A DNA stretch of 64,000 nucleotides, taken from Thermoleophilaceae bacterium. Lineage in GTDB: Bacteria > Actinomycetota > Thermoleophilia > Solirubrobacterales > Thermoleophilaceae. This document shows, piece after piece, positions 23,156-31,404 of the stretch; within the stretch, counting starts at the first letter, position 1; the number at the start of each line of letters is the position of its first letter. The stretch spans positions 1-64,000 of the forward strand of contig JAUJOQ010000003.1 in NCBI GenBank assembly GCA_030447725.1, written 5' to 3'. Below the pieces are notes generated by a model. The model was not told the origin of the DNA and searched no databases. It saw only the letters and a program-made list of their open reading frames with translations. The position numbers were made by a program, and so were the translations under genes.

Positions 23156-23849
23156 ACTGCAGCTCCGGGACCATGCACGCCGGCGAGGTGCGCAGCAGGT
23201 AGCGGACTCCCTCGGCGACGTCCTCGGGCTGGATCATCTGCTCCTTGGAAACGCCCTCGACCCAGTCGGTCATGGCCGTCGCCACGAATCCGGGGCACAG
23301 CGCCGTGACCTGCACGCCGTCGGAGGCCAGCTCCTTGTGCAGCGCCTGCGAGAGGCCCACGACGCCGAACTTGGTGGCGGAGTAGGCAGCCAGCCAGCCC
23401 TGGCCGTACTTGCCGGCGATCGAGGCGGTGTTGGCCATCAGCGCCTTGCCGTGCTCGGCGCCGGCCTGCTTGAGCATCGGGATGCACTCACGGGCGGTCA
23501 GGTAGACCGCGCGCAGGTTGACGTCGAGTTGCATGTCGAGCTTCTTGGTCTCCGCGTCGGCCACCGCGCCGCCGATGCCCACCCCGGCGTTGTTTATGAG
23601 CACGTCGAGGCGCCCGAAGCGCTCCCGGTGAGCGGCCACCAGGGCCGTGATCTCCTCCTCGTTTGACATGTTGGCCGGTATGGACTCCACCTCCATCCCG
23701 GCGCCTCGCAGCTCTTGCGCGGCGCCCTCGAGCTTGTCGGGGCGGCGGGCCGAGACGGTGATGCCGTAGCCGTCCTCGCCGAGGGCTCTGGCGATGGCGA
23801 GCCCTATCCCGCTCGAACCGCCGGTGATGAGTGCTGCGCGTGTGGCCAA
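23130..23849 (-). CDS. Short-chain dehydrogenase/reductase
   Basis: 239 residues from TTG at 23849, chosen for the GAGGAG site 6 bases upstream and because the chain then starts LATRAALITGG. The frame is open to 23942, but that extension looks non-coding. The cofactor site is TGGSSGIG; NNAG, the catalytic Ser in ANTASIAG, and Y-x3-K in AAYSATKFG are all present. It is a classical NAD(P)-dependent SDR of unknown substrate. Confidence 0.88.
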   Translation of the reverse strand: MATRAALITGGSSGIGLAIARALGEDGYGITVSARRPDKLEGAAQELRGAGMEVESIPANMSNEEEITALVAAHRERFGRLDVLINNAGVGIGGAVADAETKKLDMQLDVNLRAVYLTARECIPMLKQAGAEHGKALMANTASIAGKYGQGWLAAYSATKFGVVGLSQALHKELASDGVQVTALCPGFVATAMTDWVEGVSKEQMIQPEDVAEGVRYLLRTSPACMVPELQFIRPGDNM

Positions 23850-23962
23850 GGAACTCTCCTCGCGGTCGCTGTCAGGGCGCGGGCGGGCAACCCTATGCGA
23901 AGCTTGCGTTAACCCTGCGGTGACGGTGGGCCTCGGCGTCATCTGTCTCTACTCTGCTCCCG

Positions 23963-24952
23963 GTGACGGGACGACGGCTGCTGCGGGTGGCGCTCATCGC
24001 GCTCGTACTGAGCGTGGTCGCCGCGGGCTGCGGCGAGGGCTCTGGGGCCGAAAGGGTGGAGATGCCGCCCCCTCCACCGAAGCCCGAGGACTTCCCCGAC
24101 GCGGACGGACGCACCCTGGCCGAGCTGCGGCAGAAGGTGGGCGAGGCGGGACCGATCCTGGTCCCGACGGTCTCCGAGCTCGCGCCCGGCAGCAACCGCT
24201 TCGGCTTCGGCCTGTTCGACCGCGCGCGGGCCCAGATCGCCGACGCCTCCACGTCGGTCTACGTGGCCCCCGCCGGCGGCGGCCCCGCCCGCGGTCCGTT
24301 CCCGGCCCGCTATGAGTCACTCGCGGTGCGCCCTGAGTTCCTCAGCCGTTCGGTGTCCACGGATGCCGACGCCGCCAAGCAACTGTACGTGGCCGGCGTC
24401 GACCTACCCCGCACGGGCGAGTGGGAGGTGCTGGGGGTGACCCGCCTCGACAACCGGCTGGTGGCGGCCACGCCCGCCGGCCGGCCGCTGCTGGCCAAAA
24501 AGGACAGCCCCATACCCAAGGTCGGCGACCCCGCGCCGCGGATCCACACGGAGACCGCGGCCGACGTCGGCGGTGACATCGGCTCCATCGACACGCGCGA
24601 GCCGCCCTCGACCATGCACGAGGTCGACTTCGCCGACGTGGTCGGCAAGAAGCCGGTGATCCTGCTGCTCGCCACGCCGGCGCTGTGTCAGAGCCGGGTC
24701 TGCGGCCCGGTGGTCGACATCGCGGAGCAGGTCAAGTCCGAGCGCGGCGACGAGGCGGTGTTCATCCACCAGGAGGTATTCCGTGACAACGACGTGTCCA
24801 AGGGCTTCCGGCCCCAGGTCAACGCCTGGCGGGTGCGCACCGAGCCGTGGCTGTTCGCGATCGGCCGCGACGGCAGCGTGGCCGCGCGCATCGAGGGGGC
24901 CTTCAGCGCCAAAGAGCTGAACGAGGCGGTGGACGCAGCGGTCGGGAAGTAG
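23963..24952 (+). CDS. Lipoprotein with a thioredoxin-like domain
   Basis: 329 residues from GTG. The lipobox V-V-A-A-G-C gives lipid Cys 23, followed by a Pro linker. The C-terminal domain (about 185-329) begins GDPAPRI and contains the redox pair C242 and C247 (CQSRVC) after LLLATPAL, then FIHQEVF and PWLFAIGRDG, a thioredoxin/peroxiredoxin-like fold. The spacing CX4C is wider than the usual CXXC. It may be an envelope thiol oxidoreductase or a Sco-like protein; metal ligands are not obvious. It is convergent with selD, 29 bases apart. Confidence 0.78.
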   Translation: MTGRRLLRVALIALVLSVVAAGCGEGSGAERVEMPPPPPKPEDFPDADGRTLAELRQKVGEAGPILVPTVSELAPGSNRFGFGLFDRARAQIADASTSVYVAPAGGGPARGPFPARYESLAVRPEFLSRSVSTDADAAKQLYVAGVDLPRTGEWEVLGVTRLDNRLVAATPAGRPLLAKKDSPIPKVGDPAPRIHTETAADVGGDIGSIDTREPPSTMHEVDFADVVGKKPVILLLATPALCQSRVCGPVVDIAEQVKSERGDEAVFIHQEVFRDNDVSKGFRPQVNAWRVRTEPWLFAIGRDGSVAARIEGAFSAKELNEAVDAAVGK

Positions 24953-24981
24953 CGAGAGGCCGTGCCTGCGCTGCGCGCCGG

Positions 24982-25992
24982 TCAGGCGACAACGAAGACC
25001 CTGGGATCCTCGGCCGCCGCGCGTACGCGGCCGATGGCGACGCCCGGCGCCCCGCCTCCCGGCGCGGCGGACACCAGCAGGCCGCCGGACGTCATCGCGT
25101 CACACAGCAGCCAGCGCGCCGGCTCTTTCACGTCATCGGTCCAGACCACGTGCGGCTCGACCCACTCGCGGTTGCGGCGCGTGCCACCGGCCACGGGGGG
25201 CTCCTCGCCCTCGATCAGCTCCGCTACGCCGTCGATCACCGGTACGGCGCCGGCGCTCAGTTCGACGTCCACGCCGCTGGCGCGGGCCATCTCGAGCAGG
25301 TGGCCGAGCAGCCCGTAGCCGGTCACGTCGGTCATCGCGCTGGCGCCGGCCTCCAGCGCCTGCGCCGAGGCCTCGGCGTTGAGGGTGGTCATCACCGCGA
25401 CCGTGCGCTCCAGCAGCGCGGGGGAGGCGATGCCACGTTTGGCGGCGGTGGAGACCACGCCGCCACCCACGGGCTTGGTGAGGCGGATCGCGTCGCCGGG
25501 ACGGGCGGAGGAGTTGCGCAGCAGGCGCTCGGGATGGACCACGCCTGTAACGGCCATGCCGTACTTGGGCTCGGCATCGTCGATCGAGTGCCCGCCCACG
25601 ATCGCCACGCCCGCCTCGGCGGCCACCGCGGCGCCGCCGCGCAGGATCTCGGCCAGCACCTCCCGGCCCAGGCGCTCGAGCGGAAACGCCACGAGGTTGA
25701 GCGCCGTCACCGGCCGTCCGCCCATCGCGTACACGTCCGACAGCGCGTTGGCGGCTGCTATCCGCCCGAAGTCGAAGGGGTCGTCCACGATCGGGGTGAA
25801 GAAGTCCACCGTCTGCACCAGTGCGAGTTCGTCGGTCAGGCGGTAGACCCCCGCGTCGTCGGCGGTGCCGGCGCCCACGAGCAGGTTCGGGTCGGCGGGC
25901 ACCGCAAGCGCGGCTGCGATCCGGTGCACTTCCGCGGCCGGCAGCTTGCAGCCGCATCCCGCACCGTGGGAGAGGGAGGTGAGCTTGATCAC
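24982..25992 (-). CDS. selD: Selenophosphate synthetase (selenide, water dikinase)
   Basis: 336 residues from GTG at 25992, overlapping the selB end by 4 bases. The active-site loop reads G-A-G-C13-G-C15-K16, so this SelD uses Cys rather than Sec. The AIRS-family nucleotide region follows (TVDFFTPIVDDPFDFGRIAAANALSDVYAMGG, then DVTGYGLLGHL). It makes selenophosphate from selenide and ATP for Sec-tRNA formation. As last gene of a selC-selA-selB-selD operon, it supplies the donor used by SelA. Confidence 0.95.
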   Translation of the reverse strand: MIKLTSLSHGAGCGCKLPAAEVHRIAAALAVPADPNLLVGAGTADDAGVYRLTDELALVQTVDFFTPIVDDPFDFGRIAAANALSDVYAMGGRPVTALNLVAFPLERLGREVLAEILRGGAAVAAEAGVAIVGGHSIDDAEPKYGMAVTGVVHPERLLRNSSARPGDAIRLTKPVGGGVVSTAAKRGIASPALLERTVAVMTTLNAEASAQALEAGASAMTDVTGYGLLGHLLEMARASGVDVELSAGAVPVIDGVAELIEGEEPPVAGGTRRNREWVEPHVVWTDDVKEPARWLLCDAMTSGGLLVSAAPGGGAPGVAIGRVRAAAEDPRVFVVA

Positions 25993-27461
25993 GCCTTCTC
26001 GGCCTTGGGCTCGGGGCGACGGCGCCGGAGCACGTGCTCGTCGCCCAGGCGCCGGGTGAGGCCGGCGCCGTTGAAGTGCTCGAGCAGCGCCTGAGCGAAT
26101 TTGCGGCTCGTGCCGAGCTGGTCGCGCAGCTCGGCGAGGGTGATCGAGCGATGCTCGGCCAGGTGCCCGGTCAGCCGTGCTTCGATGCCCGCCAGAACGT
26201 CTGCGTGGAAGTGCAGCCGCGGCCCCACGCGAACGGCGCGACCGGCCTTGCGCAGCGCGGCCAGCTCATCCTGCAGATGGCTGAGCTCGCTGTCGAGCGG
26301 GGGTGCGGCGCCGGCCTGGCGCAGGCGCTGCTCGAGCTCGAGCGCCTGGGGCGAGAGGGGGTCCGGTGGAGGGGGTGGCGCAGCCGGCGGCGGGCGCTCC
26401 TCGCGGTGGGCGTTGCCGCGAGCATCCGGCTGCGCGTCGGTGACCACCCCTCCACCGAGCGTCTCGGGTGGGGCGATGCGGCGCAGCACCAGGCGGTCGC
26501 CGGGGGCAGCCAGGAGAGGGCGCTCCAGGTTCAGCCGCCAGCCTCCGGCGGGGAGCCGGCGCAGGCTCGCGGCTGACTCGCGGGTTCCGTGGTGCACCTG
26601 CACCCGGTCGCCGCTCTCGATGTCGGCGTCCGAGTCGAGCTCCGCCGCGACGCGCCGCGTGCCTTTGATGTCGGTGGCGGGCGACGCCACCACGTCGCCG
26701 CGGGATACCTCGCTGCGCGAGACACCCACGAGGTTCAGCGCCACACGCTGGCCGGCCGCGGCGGTGTCCGCCTCCTCTCCGTGCAGGTGCACCGCGCGTA
26801 CCCGGCAGGTGATGCCCTGAGGCAGTACCGCGACGCTGTCGCCGCGGCGCACCTGCCCCGACCACAGCGTGCCTGTGACCACGGTGCCTGCTCCTTTGAT
26901 GGTGAAGGAACGGTCCACGTGCAGCCTCGGTTGGTCCTCGGCGCTCCGTGTTGCGGGCAGGCTCTGGGCCACGCGGTCGAGCGCGGCCAGCAGCTCTTCG
27001 AGACCTTCGCCGGTGTGCGCCGACACCGTCACCACCTCTGTGCCCGGCAGCAGCGTTGCGGTCTCCGCGAGGGCGCGAGTGGGATCGGCGGCGTCGGCCT
27101 TGGTGATGGCTGCCACGCCTCGCTCGACCCCCAGCCCCGCGAGCACGCGGGAGTGCTCGCGCGTCTGGGGCATCACGCCGTCGTCTGCGGCCACGGTCAT
27201 CAGGAAGAGGTCGATCCCCGTGGCGCCGGCCACCATGGTGCGCACGAAACGCTGGTGTCCGGGCACGTCGATCAGCGAAAGACGGCGGCCGGATGGCAGC
27301 TGCAGCTGGGCGTAGCCGAGGTCGATCGAGAGCCCGCGCTGCTTCTCCTCGGGCAGCCGGTCGGTGTCGGTGCCGGTGAGCGCGCGAACGAGTGTCGTCT
27401 TGCCGTGATCGACGTGTCCCGCGGTCCCGAGGGTGAGGGGTCGCCGGTCAGCCGGGTCCAT
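25989..27461 (-). CDS. selB: Selenocysteine-specific elongation factor SelB
   Basis: 490 residues from the ATG at 27461, which has GGGAAGAG upstream. The GTPase has GHVDHGKTT (15-23), the DVPGH switch and TKAD. Domains II-III follow (HVDRSFTIKGAGTVVTGTL, RVQVHHGT). A Pro-rich hinge near 355-375 leads to a C-terminal winged-helix part ending FNGAGLTRRLGDEHVLRR. At 490 residues it is shorter than E. coli SelB (614), so the winged-helix array for SECIS binding is reduced. It delivers Sec-tRNA to UGA codons. Its 5' end overlaps selA by 14 bases. Confidence 0.94.
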   Translation of the reverse strand: MDPADRRPLTLGTAGHVDHGKTTLVRALTGTDTDRLPEEKQRGLSIDLGYAQLQLPSGRRLSLIDVPGHQRFVRTMVAGATGIDLFLMTVAADDGVMPQTREHSRVLAGLGVERGVAAITKADAADPTRALAETATLLPGTEVVTVSAHTGEGLEELLAALDRVAQSLPATRSAEDQPRLHVDRSFTIKGAGTVVTGTLWSGQVRRGDSVAVLPQGITCRVRAVHLHGEEADTAAAGQRVALNLVGVSRSEVSRGDVVASPATDIKGTRRVAAELDSDADIESGDRVQVHHGTRESAASLRRLPAGGWRLNLERPLLAAPGDRLVLRRIAPPETLGGGVVTDAQPDARGNAHREERPPPAAPPPPPDPLSPQALELEQRLRQAGAAPPLDSELSHLQDELAALRKAGRAVRVGPRLHFHADVLAGIEARLTGHLAEHRSITLAELRDQLGTSRKFAQALLEHFNGAGLTRRLGDEHVLRRRRPEPKAEKA

Positions 27462-28806
27462 GGTCTCTTCCCGCCTCGCGCATCGCATCCGCCACCAGTC
27501 GCGCCGCCTCGACGGCCTCGTCGTCGGTGAGCGTGCGCACCTCGAGCAGCAGCCGGCCGCGCCGCAGCCGCACGATCAGGGGAGGGTCGGAGAGCCGCAG
27601 CCGTTGGGCCACATCGGCGGCGGCGAACCGGGAGGGGTCGACCTCGACCGCGGGGCCCTCCAACTCGAGCAGCGGCAGCGCCCCGCCCCCGGCGGCGCAC
27701 GCCGAACGCACGACGGAGGCAGTCACGCCGCCCGCCTCCAGCGCATCGGTGAGCGCGCCGGCACGCCGCTGCAGCTCCTCGTGGGGCGCCTGCAGCATCC
27801 GCAGCACGGGAATCTCCTCCCGCGCGCGACGCGGCTCGCGGTACAGGCGCAGCGTGGCCTCGAGCGCGGCGAGGGACAGCTTGTCGATGCGCATGGCGCG
27901 CGCCAGGGGATGCGAGCGCGCGCGTGCAATCGGATCCTCGCCGCCCACGAGAACGCCGGCCTGCGGCCCGCCGAGCAGCTTGTCGCCCGAGAAGCACACG
28001 AGCGCGGCGCCCGCGGCCACCGAGCGCCGCACGCCGGGCTCCTCGCCCAGCACCGGCATGCCCTCGGCCAGGGCGCCCGAGCCGATGTCGTCGATCACGG
28101 GCACACCGAGCCCGCACAGCGCTTCGACCGCCACCTCCTCCGTGAAGCCCAGCATCCGGAAGTTGGAGGGGTGGGCGCGCAGGATCGCGCCGGTGCTCTC
28201 GCCGATCGCGTGTTCGTAGTCTGCAAGCCGGGTGCGGTTGGTCGCGCCGACCTCCCTCAGGCGGGCACCCGACGCCTCGATCACCTCGGGCATCCGGAAG
28301 GAGCCGCCTATCTCCACGAGCTGGCCGCGGGACACCACGATCTCCCGCCCGTCGCCGGCCATGCTGGCCGCCGCGAGCAGCACCGCGGCGGCGCAGTTGT
28401 TGACCACGAGGGCGTCCTCGGCGCCGGAGAGCTCGCGCAGCAGGTCGCGGACGTGCATCTGCCGCGAGCCGCGGCCGCCCTCGTCGAGGTCGGCCTCGAG
28501 GTTGGAGTACCCGCGGGCCACGGCGGCCGCGGCCTCGACGGCCGACGGCGCCAGCGGGGCCCGGCCGAGGTTGGTGTGCACGATCACGCCGCTGGCGTTG
28601 AGGGCGCGGGCCAGCGACGGGGTTCTCAGCCGGTCGAACAGCTCCTTCGCCTCCTCGAGCAGGGCGGTGGCGGAGCCGTCGCCGCGCTGCACCTGCCGGC
28701 GGCGGCTCGCCACGGCCTCTCGTGCCGCGGCCACCGCCAGCTCGTGGGGCTCGCCGAGCTGGGTGGCCAGGCGCTCGACGGAGGGAAGGTCGCGCAGGTC
28801 GTTCAC
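27448..28806 (-). CDS. selA: L-seryl-tRNA(Sec) selenium transferase
   Basis: 452 residues from GTG. It is a fold-type I PLP enzyme with the lysine in FSGDKLLGGPQAG. Family motifs present are ALNASGVIVHTNLGRAPL, GYSNLEADLDEGGRGSR and VNNCAAAVLL. SelA converts Ser-tRNA(Sec) to Sec-tRNA(Sec) using selenophosphate. The tRNA-Sec gene ends 33 bases upstream on the same strand, so all four selenocysteine components lie together. Confidence 0.96.
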   Translation of the reverse strand: MNDLRDLPSVERLATQLGEPHELAVAAAREAVASRRRQVQRGDGSATALLEEAKELFDRLRTPSLARALNASGVIVHTNLGRAPLAPSAVEAAAAVARGYSNLEADLDEGGRGSRQMHVRDLLRELSGAEDALVVNNCAAAVLLAAASMAGDGREIVVSRGQLVEIGGSFRMPEVIEASGARLREVGATNRTRLADYEHAIGESTGAILRAHPSNFRMLGFTEEVAVEALCGLGVPVIDDIGSGALAEGMPVLGEEPGVRRSVAAGAALVCFSGDKLLGGPQAGVLVGGEDPIARARSHPLARAMRIDKLSLAALEATLRLYREPRRAREEIPVLRMLQAPHEELQRRAGALTDALEAGGVTASVVRSACAAGGGALPLLELEGPAVEVDPSRFAAADVAQRLRLSDPPLIVRLRRGRLLLEVRTLTDDEAVEAARLVADAMREAGRDHGPG

Positions 28807-28839
28807 CGGACCCGCCTACCCGGAACCGGGCGCTGCGAA

Positions 28840-28931
28840 CGAGCGGCGAAGGAATCGAACCTTCCAAGCGAAGCAGTGCCCCGCCCTCGCGGTTTTGAAG
28901 ACCGGTTGAGCCACCAGACCCGTGCCGCTCC
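28840..28931 (-). tRNA. selC: tRNA-Sec (TCA)
   Basis: The gene reads leftwards. The anticodon loop is CTTCAAA (anticodon TCA). A long variable arm pairs GCGGGGC with GCTTCGC around an ACT loop. The T arm is GAAGG-TTCGATT-CCTTC. The acceptor GAGCGGC pairs with GCCGCTC (7 clear pairs; the outer G faces the discriminator G). At 92 bases without CCA its length matches bacterial tRNA-Sec. Position directly before selA confirms the assignment. Confidence 0.95.
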
Positions 28932-28997
28932 ATTCATCCTGGACATGATCGCAGGGGCGTTCGCCCGCGGTTCTGGTCCCACGCTACTTTGAGGCCG

Positions 28998-29582
28998 GTG
29001 GACTCTGCGAGCGGTCAACACGACGTTGCCGGCGAGCGTGTGGAAGTCGCCGGCGCAGGCGAAGCGCTGATCTGGGGCGAAGGCCGATGTGCGGTCGTGC
29101 TCGCGCACGGGATCGTCTTCGACGCGGCGAGCTGGCAGCCCCAGGCGGCCCGGATCGCACAGGAGGGACTGGTGGCGATAGCGGTCGAGGACATCTCGCC
29201 TGCCAACATCATCGCGGCCTCGGAGTACCTGAAGGCCGAACGCGGCGTGTTGGAAGTCGCGCTCGTGGGCGGCAGCGCGGGAGCGGACGCCATCCTCGAG
29301 GCCGTCCTGCAGGAACCTGAATCGGCCGACCAGCTCATCCTGCTGTCTCCCAACCGCCCCGTTGAAGGGCTGGGGGCGCAGCCGAAGCTGTTCGTCGCGA
29401 GCGAGGGCGAGCCCGTGGCCGGCGTGTCGCGGGAGCTGGCGCGCATTTCCGCCGGAGACGAGAACGAAGTCGAGATCCTGCCGGGCGACGCGCACGCCCA
29501 GCACATCTTCAACACAGAGCAGGGGGAGGCGCTGATGCGGCTGATCCTTGACCGACTCGAGCGCTTCTCAACCAGGCCTTAG
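28998..29582 (+). CDS. Alpha/beta hydrolase
   Basis: 194 residues from GTG at 28998; a TTG at 28989 is an alternative. The core reads ALIWGEGRCAVVLAHGIVFDAASW, the nucleophile elbow is GGSAGA, and the catalytic His is in GDAHAQHIF, fitting the dienelactone-hydrolase-like or small-lipase branch. The substrate is unknown. The ~65 bp shared with the tRNA-Sec gene on the other strand must contain divergent promoters. A tRNA gene follows 19 bases after the stop. Confidence 0.8.
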   Translation: MDSASGQHDVAGERVEVAGAGEALIWGEGRCAVVLAHGIVFDAASWQPQAARIAQEGLVAIAVEDISPANIIAASEYLKAERGVLEVALVGGSAGADAILEAVLQEPESADQLILLSPNRPVEGLGAQPKLFVASEGEPVAGVSRELARISAGDENEVEILPGDAHAQHIFNTEQGEALMRLILDRLERFSTRP

Positions 29583-29601
29583 TCTGCAGAATGTCCAGCC
29601 C

Positions 29602-29675
<74 letters not shown>

Positions 29676-30084
29676 TACGAATCCCGCTTGCAGAGCCAAA
29701 GCGTGCTGCGGCGAGCATCAGTCAGAGTCCCTGAAAGTCCCTTCAGGGACAAAAACTGTCCCAAAACTGCCCCCGAGAGTGGCAATTCGCACAAGCTTTT
29801 CGGGGCTCCGGGGCCGCAGCCCGCGGCTAGCTGGGGAGAAGATTTAGTGACCAGCGGTGGCGCGCCTGGCGCAGCGGCGTTATGTTCCCCTGCCAAACGG
29901 TCGGGAGGCAGGAGTGTCCGGTTGTTCACTCGGGGCCAGCAGGAGATCAAGGGCTCGATCTCGACCGTGGCGTGCGCGCAGCGGCCACCCGCCGGCCGGC
30001 CCTGGATCTCGACCGCCGGCGCTGAGAGTTCAGATTCAAGGGGGCGCCGAGCGGGCCTGTCTCAAGGTAGGGGGGTAGACGGGC
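29676..30084 (+). promoter_or_regulatory. Intergenic leader before the sigma-like gene, with direct repeats
   Basis: No gene is supported in these 409 bases. A small stem (GTCCC-TTCA-GGGAC) lies at about 29738-29751. An 11-base direct repeat GATCTCGACCG occurs at 29957-29967 and 30006-30016, spaced 49 bases apart, 70-120 bases before the start at 30085. These could be binding sites for a regulator, perhaps the sigma-like product itself. No convincing -35/-10 pair was found. Confidence 0.4.
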
Positions 30085-31362
30085 ATGACCTCGATCGCGC
30101 TCAAGAGCCAGTCCTCCCCCTACGAGACCCACAAGGAACACGTCCTGGCGGTGCTGGGGCGGCGCTGCCGCTGGCTCGACCCGGCCGACCGAGAGGCCGC
30201 CTTCCACGACGCCTATGAGGTGTACCTGTCGGGGGAGCGCTCCGGCCGGCTGACGCCGATGAACGGCCACGAGCTGCGCACCTTCCTGACCAGGGCGGCA
30301 ATTAACAAGGCGCTCGACCAGGGCAAGGCCGCCGAGCGCCGGCACACGGTCGGCTTCGACGCGGCTCTCAGCCATCCCGATGAGGCAGAGCCGGTCGAGG
30401 AGCGCGTGGCCGACGCCTCCGAGCGGGTGCCGGTGCGCGAGATCGTCGAGGCGCTGACCGAGCGCCAGCGCGCGATCATCAAGCTGCGCTTCTGGCTCGG
30501 CCTGTCGGCCGAGCAGACCCGCGGCTTTCTAAGGATCTCGAACCGGGCCTACCGCAAGGACTTCGAGCGCGCGATGCACACCGTGGGCGAGCGGTATGAG
30601 CTGGTGCGCGAGGGGCGTTGGTGTGAGAGCAGGCGCAGCCTCGTGCTGGCCTACATCGCGGGGATCGCCGGGCCGCACAAGGCCGAGGAGGCGCGCATGC
30701 ACCTGGCTGGCTGCCCGGGTTGCGCGCGGATGGCGGCCGAGCTGCGGCGCGCGGGCGAGCAGGCGGCGGCGGTGCTGCCTGTCCCCGACGCGGCGCTGGG
30801 CGAGGGGCCGCTGCACCGCGGCGGCGAGGCGCTGGCGGGGGTGCGCGACCAGCTGGCCGACCTCGGCACACAGGGAAAGCAGCAGGCCGTGGGCCTGGTC
30901 GCGCGCGCCGATCCCGCCTCGGGTGGCAACTACCTTGCGGGCGCGCGCCCGGGGACGGTGGCGGCGGCGATCGTCGGCTGCGTCGCTGTCGGCGGTGGGG
31001 CGACCTACTGCGCGACCGAGGGCCTGCCGGACTCGGTCAGGCCGGTGTTCGGGCTAGAGCGCGCCGAGGCAGAGCGCGAGCCGCCCGATCGCCCGCGCGC
31101 GGAGCCGGCGAACCTGCCCGAGCTACCGGTGGTGGGGCCCACCCCGCCGGCGCCGGAGCCCGCACCGGCACCGCCCCCGGCGCCGGTCGCTCCGCCTCCG
31201 GAGGCCGCGCCGGCTCCTGCGCCGCCGGTGGCTCCTGCGCCGCCGCCGGCCGAGCAGGAGTTCGGGATCGAGAGCCAGGCAGCCGCGCCCCCTGCTGCGC
31301 CCGCTCCCGCGCCTGCCCCGCCCGCGGGCGGTGGCGCTGGCGAAGAGTTCGGGATCGAGTGA
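30085..31362 (+). CDS. Sigma-70-like protein fused to a zinc anti-sigma motif, membrane segment and Pro-rich tail
   Basis: 425 residues. Residues ~10-90 resemble sigma region 2 (DPADREAAFHDAYEVYL, RTFLTRAAINKALDQ). Residues 122-165 resemble region 4 (LTERQRAIIKLRFWLGLSAEQTRGFL). H206-x3-C210-x2-C213 follows, the zinc anti-sigma pattern, with C180 upstream. Residues 291-308 (TVAAAIVGCVAVGGGATY) are one membrane segment. The outer tail is ~100 residues of Pro/Ala, with EFGIE at 392-396 and again at the very end. This is a self-contained membrane-bound regulator in one chain. Fused ECF sigma/anti-sigma proteins are known in actinobacteria, but the exact group is not identified. First gene of a four-gene cassette. 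Confidence 0.78.
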   Translation: MTSIALKSQSSPYETHKEHVLAVLGRRCRWLDPADREAAFHDAYEVYLSGERSGRLTPMNGHELRTFLTRAAINKALDQGKAAERRHTVGFDAALSHPDEAEPVEERVADASERVPVREIVEALTERQRAIIKLRFWLGLSAEQTRGFLRISNRAYRKDFERAMHTVGERYELVREGRWCESRRSLVLAYIAGIAGPHKAEEARMHLAGCPGCARMAAELRRAGEQAAAVLPVPDAALGEGPLHRGGEALAGVRDQLADLGTQGKQQAVGLVARADPASGGNYLAGARPGTVAAAIVGCVAVGGGATYCATEGLPDSVRPVFGLERAEAEREPPDRPRAEPANLPELPVVGPTPPAPEPAPAPPPAPVAPPPEAAPAPAPPVAPAPPPAEQEFGIESQAAAPPAAPAPAPAPPAGGGAGEEFGIE

Positions 31363-31404
31363 TCCGTGATGCACCGACACGTTCAGGCAGAGAGGAGACA
31401 GACC

